This document shows positions 44,810 through 53,284 of a stretch of 64,000 nt of DNA, piece by piece (positions within the stretch are counted from its first letter, which is position 1; every line of letters starts with the position of its first letter). Under the pieces are notes generated by a model. That model worked only from the letters and a program-made list of their open reading frames with translations, had not been told where the DNA came from and did not search any database. The stretch lies in NCBI GenBank assembly GCA_964483545.1, contig CAZACC010000001.1, forward strand, positions 15,478 through 79,477. Reading direction: 5' to 3'. This stretch comes from JAAYYM01 sp964483545 (GTDB lineage: Bacteria; Bacillota; Clostridia; Lachnospirales; Lachnospiraceae). A program made the translations under genes and the position numbers.

Positions 44810-44975
44810 TAGCGTAATCTATATTGAGGCTGAAGGGAAAAGAGTGAATGCAAAAAGCATTATGGGAATGATGTCACTCGGAATGGCAAATGGTGAGATC
44901 CTGAATGTATCGGCAGATGGGGCAGATGAACAGGCCGCCATGGAGGGAATTGAGGATTATCTGAGCGGAAAGTAA
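44721..44975 (+). CDS. Crh-like HPr-family protein with Glu15 and Ser46
   Basis: 84 residues, HPr fold. The active-site loop reads GLEARP, with Glu exactly at position 15 where phosphocarrier HPr has the catalytic His, so it cannot carry PTS phosphate. Ser46 in AKSIMGMM, the HprK target, is kept. Bacillus Crh has the same pattern with Gln15 and is also encoded after rapZ and whiA. I therefore call it a Crh-like regulator that, when phosphorylated by HprK, would act with CcpA. AAAGGAGG lies inside whiA, 9 bases before the ATG. Annotation as an ordinary HPr phosphocarrier would be misleading. Confidence 0.88.
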   Translation: MIQKPISIQLENGLEARPVAVLVQVASQYDSVIYIEAEGKRVNAKSIMGMMSLGMANGEILNVSADGADEQAAMEGIEDYLSGK

Positions 44976-44982
44976 TAGGAAT

Positions 44983-45900
44983 ATGAAAAATCGAAAACTG
45001 TTTTTTATTTATAATCCACGTGCGGGAAAAGGTCAGATTAAAAATCATATAGTTCGTATACTTGATATTTTTGCGAAAGAAGGTTATGAGATCACAATAT
45101 ATCCTACTAAATATCCTGGAGATGCTATTACTGCAGTGCAGAATGTGACAGAGGGTTATGATTTATGCGTATGCAGCGGCGGTGACGGGACATTGGATGA
45201 AGTAGTGACAGGCATGATGAAACGGGACAATAAATTGCCGATAGGATATATTCCAGCAGGGAGTACGAATGACTTTGCAAATAGCTTGAAAATACCTAAA
45301 ACAATGGAAAAGGCAGCGGAAGTAGTAGTGCGGGGTTATCGTTTCCCATGTGACATAGGATCTTTTAATGACGATGTATTTGCCTATATTGCAGCATTTG
45401 GTCTGTTTACAGATGTTTCTTACGGTACGCCTCAGGAAATCAAGAATCTTCTAGGACATATGGCTTATCTGTTGGAAGGCATGAGAAGACTGCCTGCTGT
45501 GAATAGTGCCTGTCGCTTAAGAGTGGAGAGTAATGGAAAACAGATTGAAGAGGATTTTATTTTTGGTATGGTCACAAATTCCTATTCAGTGGGAGGTTTT
45601 AAAAGTATTACAGGTAAATATGTGAAACTCAACGACGGACTATTTGAAGTCACCTTGATCAAACGTCCCCAGAATCCACTGGAAATGCAGGGAATCATGA
45701 CCGCTCTGCTGGCACAGGAAACAGATGAAAGGTATATGTATAGTTTTAAAACAAAGGAAATTATCATAGAGGCACAGAAGAAGATTCCATGGACTTTAGA
45801 TGGTGAGTTTGGTGGTGAGCATAAGAAAGTTCAAATCAGAAATAACAGAGAAACACTAGAATTCATCGTTCCAGAAAGAAAAATGAAAATACTCCCATAA
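44983..45900 (+). CDS. YegS/BmrU-type lipid kinase (diacylglycerol kinase catalytic domain)
   Basis: 305 residues. IYNPRAGKG at the N-terminus, SGGDGTLDEVV (nucleotide binding), IPAGSTNDFA and, near the C-terminus, TLDGEFGGE match the DAGK catalytic family such as DgkB, which recycles diacylglycerol to phosphatidic acid in Gram-positives. It begins seven bases after the HPr-like stop and is the last gene of the run. Lipid specificity is not readable. Confidence 0.9.
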   Translation: MKNRKLFFIYNPRAGKGQIKNHIVRILDIFAKEGYEITIYPTKYPGDAITAVQNVTEGYDLCVCSGGDGTLDEVVTGMMKRDNKLPIGYIPAGSTNDFANSLKIPKTMEKAAEVVVRGYRFPCDIGSFNDDVFAYIAAFGLFTDVSYGTPQEIKNLLGHMAYLLEGMRRLPAVNSACRLRVESNGKQIEEDFIFGMVTNSYSVGGFKSITGKYVKLNDGLFEVTLIKRPQNPLEMQGIMTALLAQETDERYMYSFKTKEIIIEAQKKIPWTLDGEFGGEHKKVQIRNNRETLEFIVPERKMKILP

Positions 45901-45908
45901 AAGGGAGG

Positions 45909-45939
45909 ATGCCAAGCGACCGGGTCACTTGGCATTTAT
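45909..45939 (+). terminator. Hairpin after the lipid kinase
   Basis: ATGCCAAG and CTTGGCAT form an 8-bp stem with a partly self-complementary centre (GACC/GGTC); only TTTATT follows, so termination may be incomplete. Confidence 0.6.
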
Positions 45940-46093
45940 TATGAAAAAGTATTAAAATAGTAATGTTACTATGAGTTTGGCTTTTTGATTTCGTTCTTAT
46001 TTGTTTATGTACTTAGTATAGTTCACATAAATGGATAAACAATGTTATGTAAATGAACTTTATTAAAATGATTTATGAATAATTTATGAACAA

Positions 46094-46128
46094 GTCAGGG
46101 GTTTCTCACGCAGTGAGAAACCCCTGAC
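46094..46128. terminator. Perfect 16-bp hairpin, bidirectional terminator
   Basis: GTCAGGGGTTTCTCAC and its exact complement are separated by GCA. It lies between the lipid kinase (plus) and the cyclophilin (minus), 17 bases past the latter's stop. T-rich DNA flanks the minus-strand exit (TTGTTCATAAATTATT); the plus exit has no T-run, so it mainly serves the cyclophilin. The 150 bases upstream (45940-46093) are AT-rich with no gene seen. Confidence 0.75.
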
Positions 46129-46145
46129 AGATGAGGAGAGAGTTC

Positions 46146-46670
46146 TCACGCCTTTGTTGGCTCTGGGTATTCTACTCCAAAGGTTTCAATGGTCATAGAT
46201 TTAACTTTCTGTTCTTGAACGGGTTTGTCAGAATAGTCTACCTGTACGGACGCGATTTTATCTACGATATCCAATCCCTCTGTAACCTTGCCAAATGCAG
46301 CATAGGCTCCATCCAGATGTGGAGAGGTCTTGTGCATCAAGAAAAACTGTGATCCTGCTGAATCAGGATGTGCACTTCTTGCCATAGATAATACTCCGGG
46401 ATCATGTGCGAGATCGTTTTGAAAGCCATTTTGTGAGAACTCGCCTGGAATGTTGTATCCTGGACCGTCATATCCTGTGCCTGAGGGACAACCTCCTTGA
46501 ATCATGAAGCCATTGATGACTCTGTGAAAAATGAGACCATCATAGAATCCTTTTGAAACAAGACTGATAAAATTATTGACTGTGTTGGGAGCGATATCAG
46601 GATAAAGCTCCGCTTTCATCATATCTCCGTTTTCCATTGTAATCGTAACGATTGGGTTTTGTGAAATCAT
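46146..46670 (-). CDS. Cyclophilin-type peptidyl-prolyl cis-trans isomerase
   Basis: 174 residues, a minimal cytosolic cyclophilin. Active-site segments are GLIFHRVINGFMIQGG (catalytic Arg), GVLSMARSAHPDSAGSQFFL and HLDGAYAAFGKV. It speeds proline isomerisation in folding proteins. The start at 46670 follows GGAGGAATTACA; the frame upstream to 46880 is merely open and reads through the promoter. Monocistronic, with its own promoter and terminator. Confidence 0.94.
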   Translation of the reverse strand: MISQNPIVTITMENGDMMKAELYPDIAPNTVNNFISLVSKGFYDGLIFHRVINGFMIQGGCPSGTGYDGPGYNIPGEFSQNGFQNDLAHDPGVLSMARSAHPDSAGSQFFLMHKTSPHLDGAYAAFGKVTEGLDIVDKIASVQVDYSDKPVQEQKVKSMTIETFGVEYPEPTKA

Positions 46671-46716
46671 TGTAATTCCTCCATATAATTGATTTAAAAT
46701 AAAAAGTGCTTTGTTT

Positions 46717-46745
46717 ATTGTAACGAAATGTGGTAAGATAGTAAA
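46717..46745 (-). promoter_or_regulatory. Promoter for the cyclophilin gene
   Basis: On the minus strand TTTACT, 17-base spacer, TACAAT, about 47 bases upstream of the ATG at 46670. A separate TATAAT on the plus strand (46787-46792), without a clear -35, may serve the divergent exopolysaccharide operon. Confidence 0.55.
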
Positions 46746-46844
46746 GAAAAATTCCTCCGATTTAGGGATAAATGAAGGAAATTTTATATAATGAATGTAA
46801 ATGTATAAGTTGAGCCAAAGAGCTGGATACAGAAAGAGGCATTT

Positions 46845-47408
46845 ATGGGACATATGATATTTCAACTGCCGACAATTCATAAGGAGAATTATTTTACTAC
46901 AGAGGTGATTGTTTTTGCAATTTCTGTGCTTGTACTAATTATCGGAATTCTTCTATGTCTATGGGGATATAAGTATTTTCAAACATTAGCTGTTATTATA
47001 CTGGGATGCCTATCAGGCTATGTAGGAATCAAATTAACAGATCATCTGACCAATAGTCCTATTATTAAGATGTTTATCTTTACAATTTTTACATTTTTAG
47101 GATGTTGTCTCTTTTATTTTCTATCTATTCTGATTGATGGCTTTCTGAAGATGATTCATTTGAAGAAGGGAATTGCTGGAAAGATGTATATATTGTCAAG
47201 TTTATTAGGGGCCGCACTGATTGCTTTCATAGTATACCGTATGGTATACGACGGCTGGATAATTTGTGTGATTATTTTTGTTCTCTTTGCAGTTATGGGG
47301 ATGATTTATCAGAAGATTAAAAAGGCATCAAGACCTGAGTTCCACTGTTATGAAGATATCTTCAAGATGAAACCGTTACCAAAAGAGGAGAATAAACAGA
47401 ATGCTTGA
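46845..47408 (+). CDS. Multi-pass membrane protein, TMEM198/DUF4203-like
   Basis: 187 residues with about five to six membrane helices (for example ISVLVLIIGILLCLWG and KMFIFTIFTFLGCCLFYFL), glycine-rich turns (GCLSGYVGIKL) and a basic C-terminal tail. The layout resembles TMEM198/DUF4203 proteins, but the match is by eye. It is first in an eight- or nine-gene run leading to the PilZ-containing glycan synthase and overlaps the next start by 8 bases, so it is probably part of that system. Function unknown. Confidence 0.5.
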   Translation: MGHMIFQLPTIHKENYFTTEVIVFAISVLVLIIGILLCLWGYKYFQTLAVIILGCLSGYVGIKLTDHLTNSPIIKMFIFTIFTFLGCCLFYFLSILIDGFLKMIHLKKGIAGKMYILSSLLGAALIAFIVYRMVYDGWIICVIIFVLFAVMGMIYQKIKKASRPEFHCYEDIFKMKPLPKEENKQNA

Positions 47409-48096
47409 CGTATATAGAAAAGAGCTGAAATATCTGATTGATCCGATGGAAATGGTGAGAATGAAATCTGTTCTAGACAAGATTATGAGCAGCGATAGTC
47501 ATAACGGAGTGAATGGATACCGTGTTCGCTCATTATATTTTGATACATTGTTGGATTCGGATTTTGAGGAAAAACTAGCAGGTTATGATTCCAGACAGAA
47601 AATCAGAATTCGTGTTTATGATGGAAACAGTCAGGTATATAAGCTGGAATTGAAGGCAAAAGAAAAAGATATGCAGAGAAAAATATCGCTTCTCTTATCA
47701 AGGGAGGAGACAGAATCCATGATGCGGGCAGACTATTCCTTTCTGCTGGATCGACCTGAAAAACCTGCATCGTCTCTTTATATAAAACTGATTATGCACA
47801 GCTATCGACCCAAATGTATTGTTGAATATGATCGATATGCATATATAAGAAATACAAACAACATTAGGATCACATTTGACATGAACCTGAGGGCGACAGA
47901 AAGCAATCTGAACCTGCTGGACGAGAATCTGATTTTATATCCAGTGTGCAGACCAGGTGAGATTACAATGGAAGTAAAGTATGACAAGTTTCTATTTTCT
48001 TTTATCAAAAATGCAATCAAACAGATTGATCGAACACAAATTTCTAACAGTAAATACTGCAAGGCCAGAAAAATTTCCAAGAAGGGAAGAATTTAA
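47401..48096 (+). CDS. VTC-domain protein (polyphosphate polymerase family)
   Basis: 231 residues covering a complete VTC tunnel domain: KELKYLI at the start, YRVRSLYFDT, the basic strand RQKIRIRVYDG, KLELKAKEKD, RKIS, VEYDRYAY, EVKYDKFL and the final SKYC. These Arg, Lys and Glu positions line the tunnel that binds nucleotide and polyphosphate in yeast Vtc4. Bacterial copies are often found beside DUF4956 and CotH proteins, as here. Whether it makes polyphosphate or binds another polyanion is unknown. The ATG overlaps the previous gene by 8 bases behind AAGAGGAG. Confidence 0.82.
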   Translation: MLDVYRKELKYLIDPMEMVRMKSVLDKIMSSDSHNGVNGYRVRSLYFDTLLDSDFEEKLAGYDSRQKIRIRVYDGNSQVYKLELKAKEKDMQRKISLLLSREETESMMRADYSFLLDRPEKPASSLYIKLIMHSYRPKCIVEYDRYAYIRNTNNIRITFDMNLRATESNLNLLDENLILYPVCRPGEITMEVKYDKFLFSFIKNAIKQIDRTQISNSKYCKARKISKKGRI

Positions 48097-48099
48097 CTT

Positions 48100-48786
48100 A
48101 TGAAAGAATACTTGTATGAAGGACTATTGAACAGTTCGGGTTCTTTAACACTTAGGGATGTCATTATCAATTTTGCTGCGGCATGTATTATCAGCCTCCT
48201 AATCTTTATCTCCTATCGATTGACACATTCGGGAGTGGTATACAGCAAGAAATTTAATGTATCGCTGGTTATGCTTACCTTGATTACAACACTTGTAATG
48301 AACGTCATTGGGAATAACATAGCACTTTCTCTTGGTATGGTAGGAGCACTTTCCATTGTTAGATTTCGAACGGCAATTAAGGATTCCAGAGATACAGCCT
48401 ATATTTTCTGGGCAATTGCTGTCGGTATCTGCTGTGGAGTATCAGATTATTTAGTTGCTGGTATTGGAACGTTTGTTATTTTTTTAGTTCTAGTCCTGTT
48501 CGGAGTGGTAAAGGATAATGAACGAATCATGATTATTATAAAAACGGATTCAGAAATGATTAAGATGGTTGATGTAAGTGTGACCTCTCTTTTTGATGGT
48601 AAGGCAGTGTTGCGTGTTCAAAACAACTCGGTAGAATCCGGTGTAGCAGAGATGATATATGAAGCATCTGATAGCATTCTCATAAAAACGGAAAAAAAGA
48701 ATGGCTCTGTTATTAGAAAATTGTCAGAAATTGACGGGGTGTATACTGTCAGCATCGTACAGCAGGATGATGAAATCAGCCAGTAG
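48100..48786 (+). CDS. DUF4956 membrane protein
   Basis: 228 residues: three or four membrane helices in the first half with the conserved MVGALSIVRFRTAIKDSRDTAYIFWAIAVG block, then a cytosolic ferredoxin-like domain of about 85 residues. DUF4956 proteins have no established function; they recur next to VTC-domain proteins. The start is three bases after the VTC stop (GGAAGAATTTAACTT precedes it), so the two are made together and may form a membrane complex. Confidence 0.85.
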   Translation: MKEYLYEGLLNSSGSLTLRDVIINFAAACIISLLIFISYRLTHSGVVYSKKFNVSLVMLTLITTLVMNVIGNNIALSLGMVGALSIVRFRTAIKDSRDTAYIFWAIAVGICCGVSDYLVAGIGTFVIFLVLVLFGVVKDNERIMIIIKTDSEMIKMVDVSVTSLFDGKAVLRVQNNSVESGVAEMIYEASDSILIKTEKKNGSVIRKLSEIDGVYTVSIVQQDDEISQ

Positions 48787-48797
48787 GGGGATAATTC

Positions 48798-50414
48798 ATG
48801 TTTTATAACAAACGAGTGGTCTGGATCCTGACTGTCGGAATGATAGGAATACTGTCTCTGCTTGTGCTGAGCCTGATTCGGGTGGAATTTGATCATATAG
48901 AAAATGGGAATGATGGCAGCTATCATAGACTAGCAAAAGATACATCTGCAGAAGATCCGCTAAAGTATATACAAGAGGACTTTTTAGTTACGGAGGGCTT
49001 TCATACGAATCTTCCTATTGTCATACTGTCCATTGATGGAGAAATCCCAGATTATAAGAACTTTGAGAATAGTCAGGAAGTTGTTTTTGATGGTGTAGAC
49101 CCTTATATAACAGGAAATATGGCAGTGATTGACCGAGGAAAAAATGACAATTTCCTGACGGATACACCTTCTTATTTTGGACAGATTAAGCTTAAGAAGA
49201 GGGGCCACACTTCGTATTCTTATGATAAACTACAGTATCTTGTGAAAACAGTAAAAGCAGATGGCACAGATGACAGTCCAAATCTGTTAGGTATGGGTGA
49301 GGGTGACAGTTGGATCTTAAACGGAAGCATGGCAGATAAGAGTATGATTCGTAATTATCTTCCTTACCGTATTGCATCTGAGATTGGTGGCAATCGGATG
49401 GCTCCGGATAGTCAGTTTTGTGAGGTATTGCTGAAAAAGGATCAAGGTTATGAGTATCAAGGTGTTTTTCTTTTGATGGAGACGGTATCAAGAGGGAGTT
49501 CGAGAGTCAATATTGATCAATACAGAGAGAAAAATATTTATTCCAGCTATATAGTGCGTCGTGACAGGTTTACTAATTTTGATGTGATGTTGGATACTTA
49601 CGGTCGTCTCAATGGCTTTTCTGAGCAGTGGATTGGTATGAAATATCCGTCAGCAGCAAAATTGTCCGATCAGACGAAACAGTTTATTGAAAAGGATTTT
49701 TCTAAGACGGAGCAGATTCTGTATGCTGAAGACGAAGCAACTTTTAAGATTTATGATAAATATATCAATATTAATTCATTTGTTGATTATTTCTTAATCA
49801 ATGAGTATTTTGGCAACTACGATGCAGGGGAACATTCAACTTATATGTATAAGAATTCTGGGGATCTTTTGAACATCGGTCCAGTGTGGGATTTTGACCA
49901 GGCAATGAATAATTACTTTTTGGAAGAGATGAATGCAGAGACGCTTGCATTTCAGACAAAGCCTCTCTTTATTCAGTTAATGAATGATAAACGATTTATA
50001 GAAGCGTTGAAAGATCGGTACAGTAAACTCCGCAACAAGGCATTATCAGAGGAGCATGTTTTTTCCGTTATAGATGAGACAATTGAATACTTGAAATCTG
50101 CAAGGGTGAGAGAGTGGTATCGTTGGGCGGCAGATTATGAAGAAGGTTCCTTTGCTAATAACCATAATTATTACCTACAGGATTACGTTGTAGATAATGT
50201 AACTATTAGTCGATTTAATGATAACTACAATCAGGAAATCTATAATATCAAGAATTATTTACATCAGCACGGACAGGTTATCCAGACCGAGTTGTCTAAG
50301 ATGAGTAAGTCGGCAGAGTTTAATTCTTCGCTGAATAATGAGAATGAATTGTTGCTTTTGATTATCATGGTTCTGTTTTTGATTCCGTCATTTTTTATTA
50401 ACAGAGAGGGTTAG
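48798..50414 (+). CDS. CotH-family protein kinase-like protein, membrane anchored
   Basis: 538 residues. N-terminal transmembrane helix (about 8-27), an extracellular domain, and the CotH core: LKKRGHTSYSYDK (nucleotide-binding Lys region), GDSWILNGSMADKSMIRNYLPYRIA, FLLMETVSRG, and GPVWDFDQAMNN, whose Asp residues are catalytic in Bacillus spore-coat kinase CotH. A second hydrophobic segment ends the protein. It could phosphorylate a surface protein or glycan associated with the synthase. GGGGGATAATTC precedes the ATG. Confidence 0.85.
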   Translation: MFYNKRVVWILTVGMIGILSLLVLSLIRVEFDHIENGNDGSYHRLAKDTSAEDPLKYIQEDFLVTEGFHTNLPIVILSIDGEIPDYKNFENSQEVVFDGVDPYITGNMAVIDRGKNDNFLTDTPSYFGQIKLKKRGHTSYSYDKLQYLVKTVKADGTDDSPNLLGMGEGDSWILNGSMADKSMIRNYLPYRIASEIGGNRMAPDSQFCEVLLKKDQGYEYQGVFLLMETVSRGSSRVNIDQYREKNIYSSYIVRRDRFTNFDVMLDTYGRLNGFSEQWIGMKYPSAAKLSDQTKQFIEKDFSKTEQILYAEDEATFKIYDKYININSFVDYFLINEYFGNYDAGEHSTYMYKNSGDLLNIGPVWDFDQAMNNYFLEEMNAETLAFQTKPLFIQLMNDKRFIEALKDRYSKLRNKALSEEHVFSVIDETIEYLKSARVREWYRWAADYEEGSFANNHNYYLQDYVVDNVTISRFNDNYNQEIYNIKNYLHQHGQVIQTELSKMSKSAEFNSSLNNENELLLLIIMVLFLIPSFFINREG

Positions 50415-50422
50415 GGATACAT

Positions 50423-50614
50423 ATGTGTTACAGCTGTAATTTGTTGCTTGCTTCCATAGTGGATTCTGAACAGGTAAAACCAAGAAGATTCTTTTTGATG
50501 GATTTTCAGGATCCGTATATCGTCTGGACATTTCGTATTGCAGCAATGCTGATTTTAGTAATTGCTTTGATCATATATGTAGTTAAAAGAAAGAATCAAA
50601 AGAACGGAGAATGA
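50423..50614 (+). CDS. Small single-helix membrane protein
   Basis: 63 residues from ATG 50423, or 38 from ATG 50498; neither has a strong ribosome site (TTAGGGATACAT before the first). One helix (TFRIAAMLILVIALIIYVV) is followed by a basic tail KRKNQKNGE. It fills the gap between CotH (8 bases) and the MBOAT gene (3 bases) and is in the same operon, so a small subunit of the synthase or acylation complex is plausible. I recognise no family. Confidence 0.55.
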   Translation: MCYSCNLLLASIVDSEQVKPRRFFLMDFQDPYIVWTFRIAAMLILVIALIIYVVKRKNQKNGE

Positions 50615-50617
50615 TCA

Positions 50618-52051
50618 ATGCTATTTTCCAGTATTGTATTTCTGTTTTATTTTCTGCCGATTGTATTTATACTTTATTATTTGCTAGCATTTTCCAGAAT
50701 GCTTCAGAATATTCTGTTGCTCATAGCGAGCTTGATTTTCTATGCTTGGGGTGAGCCGGTTTATGTTTTTTTGATGCTAGCTTCGATTATCTTCAACTCG
50801 ATCATGGGGTATTTAGTAGAGAGACCGAAAAAAGCATCTGGAAAAAAAATAGCTTTGGTAGTTGATATCGTAGTAAATCTATTAGTGCTATTTGTATTTA
50901 AGTATCTTGGATTTGTACTGAAATCAATTGGATTGGCTGCGAATCTTGATTTCTCAGAGTTTCAATTGTCATTACCGATTGGTATTTCTTTTTTTACATT
51001 TCAGGCACTATCCTATGTGATTGATGTATACCGTGGCACCACAAAAGCTGAGAATCCGTTCTATGTAGGACTATATATAGCATTTTTTCCGCAGTTGATT
51101 GCCGGACCGATTGTGCAGTACAATACGGTTGCTGATCAGATCCGGAATAGAAAATCCAGTTTTGATAAAATCTCAGTCGGGCTAAGCCGGTTTACAGTAG
51201 GATTGGGGAAGAAAGTGCTCTTATCAAACTGTTTTGCAGCAATTGCAGATCATGTATTTGAGTGGTCGGCAATAGGAACAGACAGACTTCAGGTTCCAGT
51301 GATGCTGGCGTGGTTGGGAAGTATCTCATATACACTGCAGATTTATTTTGATTTCTCTGCTTATTCAGATATGGCAATCGGGTTGGGACTTTGCTTTGGT
51401 TTTAAATTTGGAGAGAACTTTAATTATCCGTACATCGCAGATTCTGTTACGAACTTTTGGAAGCGGTGGCATATTTCATTGACTGACTGGTTTCATGATT
51501 ATGTATATTTTCCACTGGGTGGGAGTCGGGTTAATAATCAGGACTACATGGTGCGCAACATATTTATTGTATGGCTGCTGACTGGTATCTGGCACGGTGC
51601 CAACTGGACATTTATTTTCTGGGGATTGATGTATTTTGTATTTCAACTGGCTGAACGTTTTTTTGAGTATCCTAAGAAATTGAAGAGTAAGTTTGCAAAG
51701 CACTTATATACATTGATGGTGGTCAATGCTGCGTGGGTCATATTCAGGGCTGATGATCTCTACCAGGCAGGAAGGTTTTTTATGAACATGCTTGGTGTCA
51801 ACCGAAATGGGTTTTACAGTGAGACAGCAATGATGCTAATTCGTGAGAATTGGGTATTTCTTCTTTTGGGAGTTATTTTCTCCATGCCGGTTGCAAGAAA
51901 TATGAATGAGATCCTTTATAAGGATCCTAAATCCTGGATTAATAAATTGTATACGATTGTATATCCAATCGGATTGATGTTGATATTGGTCTTGTGTGTT
52001 TGTTATTTGGCGAGCGGAACATATAATCCGTTTATTTATTTCAACTTCTAG
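50618..52051 (+). CDS. MBOAT family O-acyltransferase (AlgI/WssH type)
   Basis: 477 residues, about eleven helices. It has LPIGISFFTFQALSYVIDVYRG, FPQLIAGPIV, IYFDFSAYSDMA, FWKRWHISLTDWFHDYVYFPLGG and IWHGANWTF with the catalytic His (about 327). It is followed by an SGNH protein, as in the wss acetylated-cellulose operon and the clostridial ccs cellulose operon. I infer acetylation of the polymer made by the synthase two genes downstream. AACGGAGAATGATCA precedes the ATG. Confidence 0.92.
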   Translation: MLFSSIVFLFYFLPIVFILYYLLAFSRMLQNILLLIASLIFYAWGEPVYVFLMLASIIFNSIMGYLVERPKKASGKKIALVVDIVVNLLVLFVFKYLGFVLKSIGLAANLDFSEFQLSLPIGISFFTFQALSYVIDVYRGTTKAENPFYVGLYIAFFPQLIAGPIVQYNTVADQIRNRKSSFDKISVGLSRFTVGLGKKVLLSNCFAAIADHVFEWSAIGTDRLQVPVMLAWLGSISYTLQIYFDFSAYSDMAIGLGLCFGFKFGENFNYPYIADSVTNFWKRWHISLTDWFHDYVYFPLGGSRVNNQDYMVRNIFIVWLLTGIWHGANWTFIFWGLMYFVFQLAERFFEYPKKLKSKFAKHLYTLMVVNAAWVIFRADDLYQAGRFFMNMLGVNRNGFYSETAMMLIRENWVFLLLGVIFSMPVARNMNEILYKDPKSWINKLYTIVYPIGLMLILVLCVCYLASGTYNPFIYFNF

Positions 52052-52070
52052 GTGTGAGGCGACTGATACT

Positions 52071-53276
52071 ATGAAAAGTTATTTGCTGAAAAAAAGAATA
52101 TTTGCTATTATATTTATGCTGACGGTCTTCGGATACTCTGCATTGAATATACAGCACACATACGAACCATTAATGACTTTACTGAAATCTTTGAAAACCA
52201 TAGATGTTGCAGAGATTGAGAACGAGATTTCAAGCAACTTGTACGAGAGAATTAAATTCATTGAAACATATGCATATATTCAGGTTCTGTTGGATAAGAG
52301 AGAATGTAATAACTTTACTATGATCAGGGATGAGCAGAATTATCTGCACTATGCTTCTTTTTTTCGAGAGGGGGACACGCAGCTGTTTGAGTATGCAATG
52401 CGTGTAAAACGGCTGCAGGATTATGTCGAAGCAAACGGGACTAAGGTACTTTTCGTAGTAGCTCCGTCTAAATACTCTTCCAAGTATTCCGAGCTACGAG
52501 CTGGAACACCCATCAATAATCCAGAGAGTACGGTAACAGAGCTTCTGTTTTATTTGAATCGTTTGGGAATAGAAACATTGAATCTAGGAGAGACAATGCC
52601 AAATGAGGATCTCTCTTATAAGGAGACTTTTTTTAAATCAGATCATCACTGGACAATCCCGGCAGCGTTCTATGCCACACAGAAGGTGACGGAACAGCTG
52701 CATGAAAGATTTGGATTGGATCTGGATCCGGAGCATTACTATATGAATCCGGACAGTTATCAACAGGTAACATATTATGGGGGAATGCTTGGCTCCATGG
52801 GAAGAAAAACCGGCGCTTGCTTTTCGGGGGTGGATGATTTTACGGCTTTTTGGCCGACTTTTGAAGGGGACTTTCATCGAGAGTCGATGACAAATGACGG
52901 TGCCATCGTTAAGTCAAAGGGTTCCTTTGTGAAAGCATTTATGAATTTAGATGCACTGACGGATAAAGAGGATCTGTATTCTGGATCACAGTATTCTTTG
53001 TACCTGAACGAACTTCGTATTTATGAAAAAATCACAAATGATGAAAAACCGGACGGATGCAAAATGTTTATGATTAGAGACTCCTATTTTTCGCCGGTTA
53101 TTGCCTTTATGATGCCAATGTGTGGTGAAATTGATGCCATTTGGTCCTTAGAGGAGTCTGATTATGTGGACATTGAGACTTATGTCAGAAACAATCAATT
53201 TGATTATATCATTATTGAAGTTTATCCATATAACATCAATAGTGAAGCATTTAATTATTTCAAAGAAAAGGAGTGA
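52071..53276 (+). CDS. AlgX/AlgJ-like SGNH acetyl-transfer protein
   Basis: 401 residues: an N-terminal membrane helix (about 8-28), then an SGNH-like domain with KVLFVVAPSKYSSKY, the KSDHHWTIPAAFYA motif (Asp-His pair, as in AlgJ/AlgX and DHHW proteins) and MIRDSYFSP containing the likely catalytic Ser. It should take acyl groups from the MBOAT partner. The ATG at 52071 is 11 bases from GAGG, slightly long; an upstream ATG at 51996 lies within the MBOAT frame. Different sequence from the first SGNH protein at 23502. Confidence 0.8.
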   Translation: MKSYLLKKRIFAIIFMLTVFGYSALNIQHTYEPLMTLLKSLKTIDVAEIENEISSNLYERIKFIETYAYIQVLLDKRECNNFTMIRDEQNYLHYASFFREGDTQLFEYAMRVKRLQDYVEANGTKVLFVVAPSKYSSKYSELRAGTPINNPESTVTELLFYLNRLGIETLNLGETMPNEDLSYKETFFKSDHHWTIPAAFYATQKVTEQLHERFGLDLDPEHYYMNPDSYQQVTYYGGMLGSMGRKTGACFSGVDDFTAFWPTFEGDFHRESMTNDGAIVKSKGSFVKAFMNLDALTDKEDLYSGSQYSLYLNELRIYEKITNDEKPDGCKMFMIRDSYFSPVIAFMMPMCGEIDAIWSLEESDYVDIETYVRNNQFDYIIIEVYPYNINSEAFNYFKEKE

Positions 53277-53284
53277 GAAGAGAG

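Noticed and set aside
46671..46880. 70-residue N-terminal extension of the cyclophilin
   Set aside because: It reads through the predicted promoter, has no ribosome site, and the ATG at 46670 has GGAGG.
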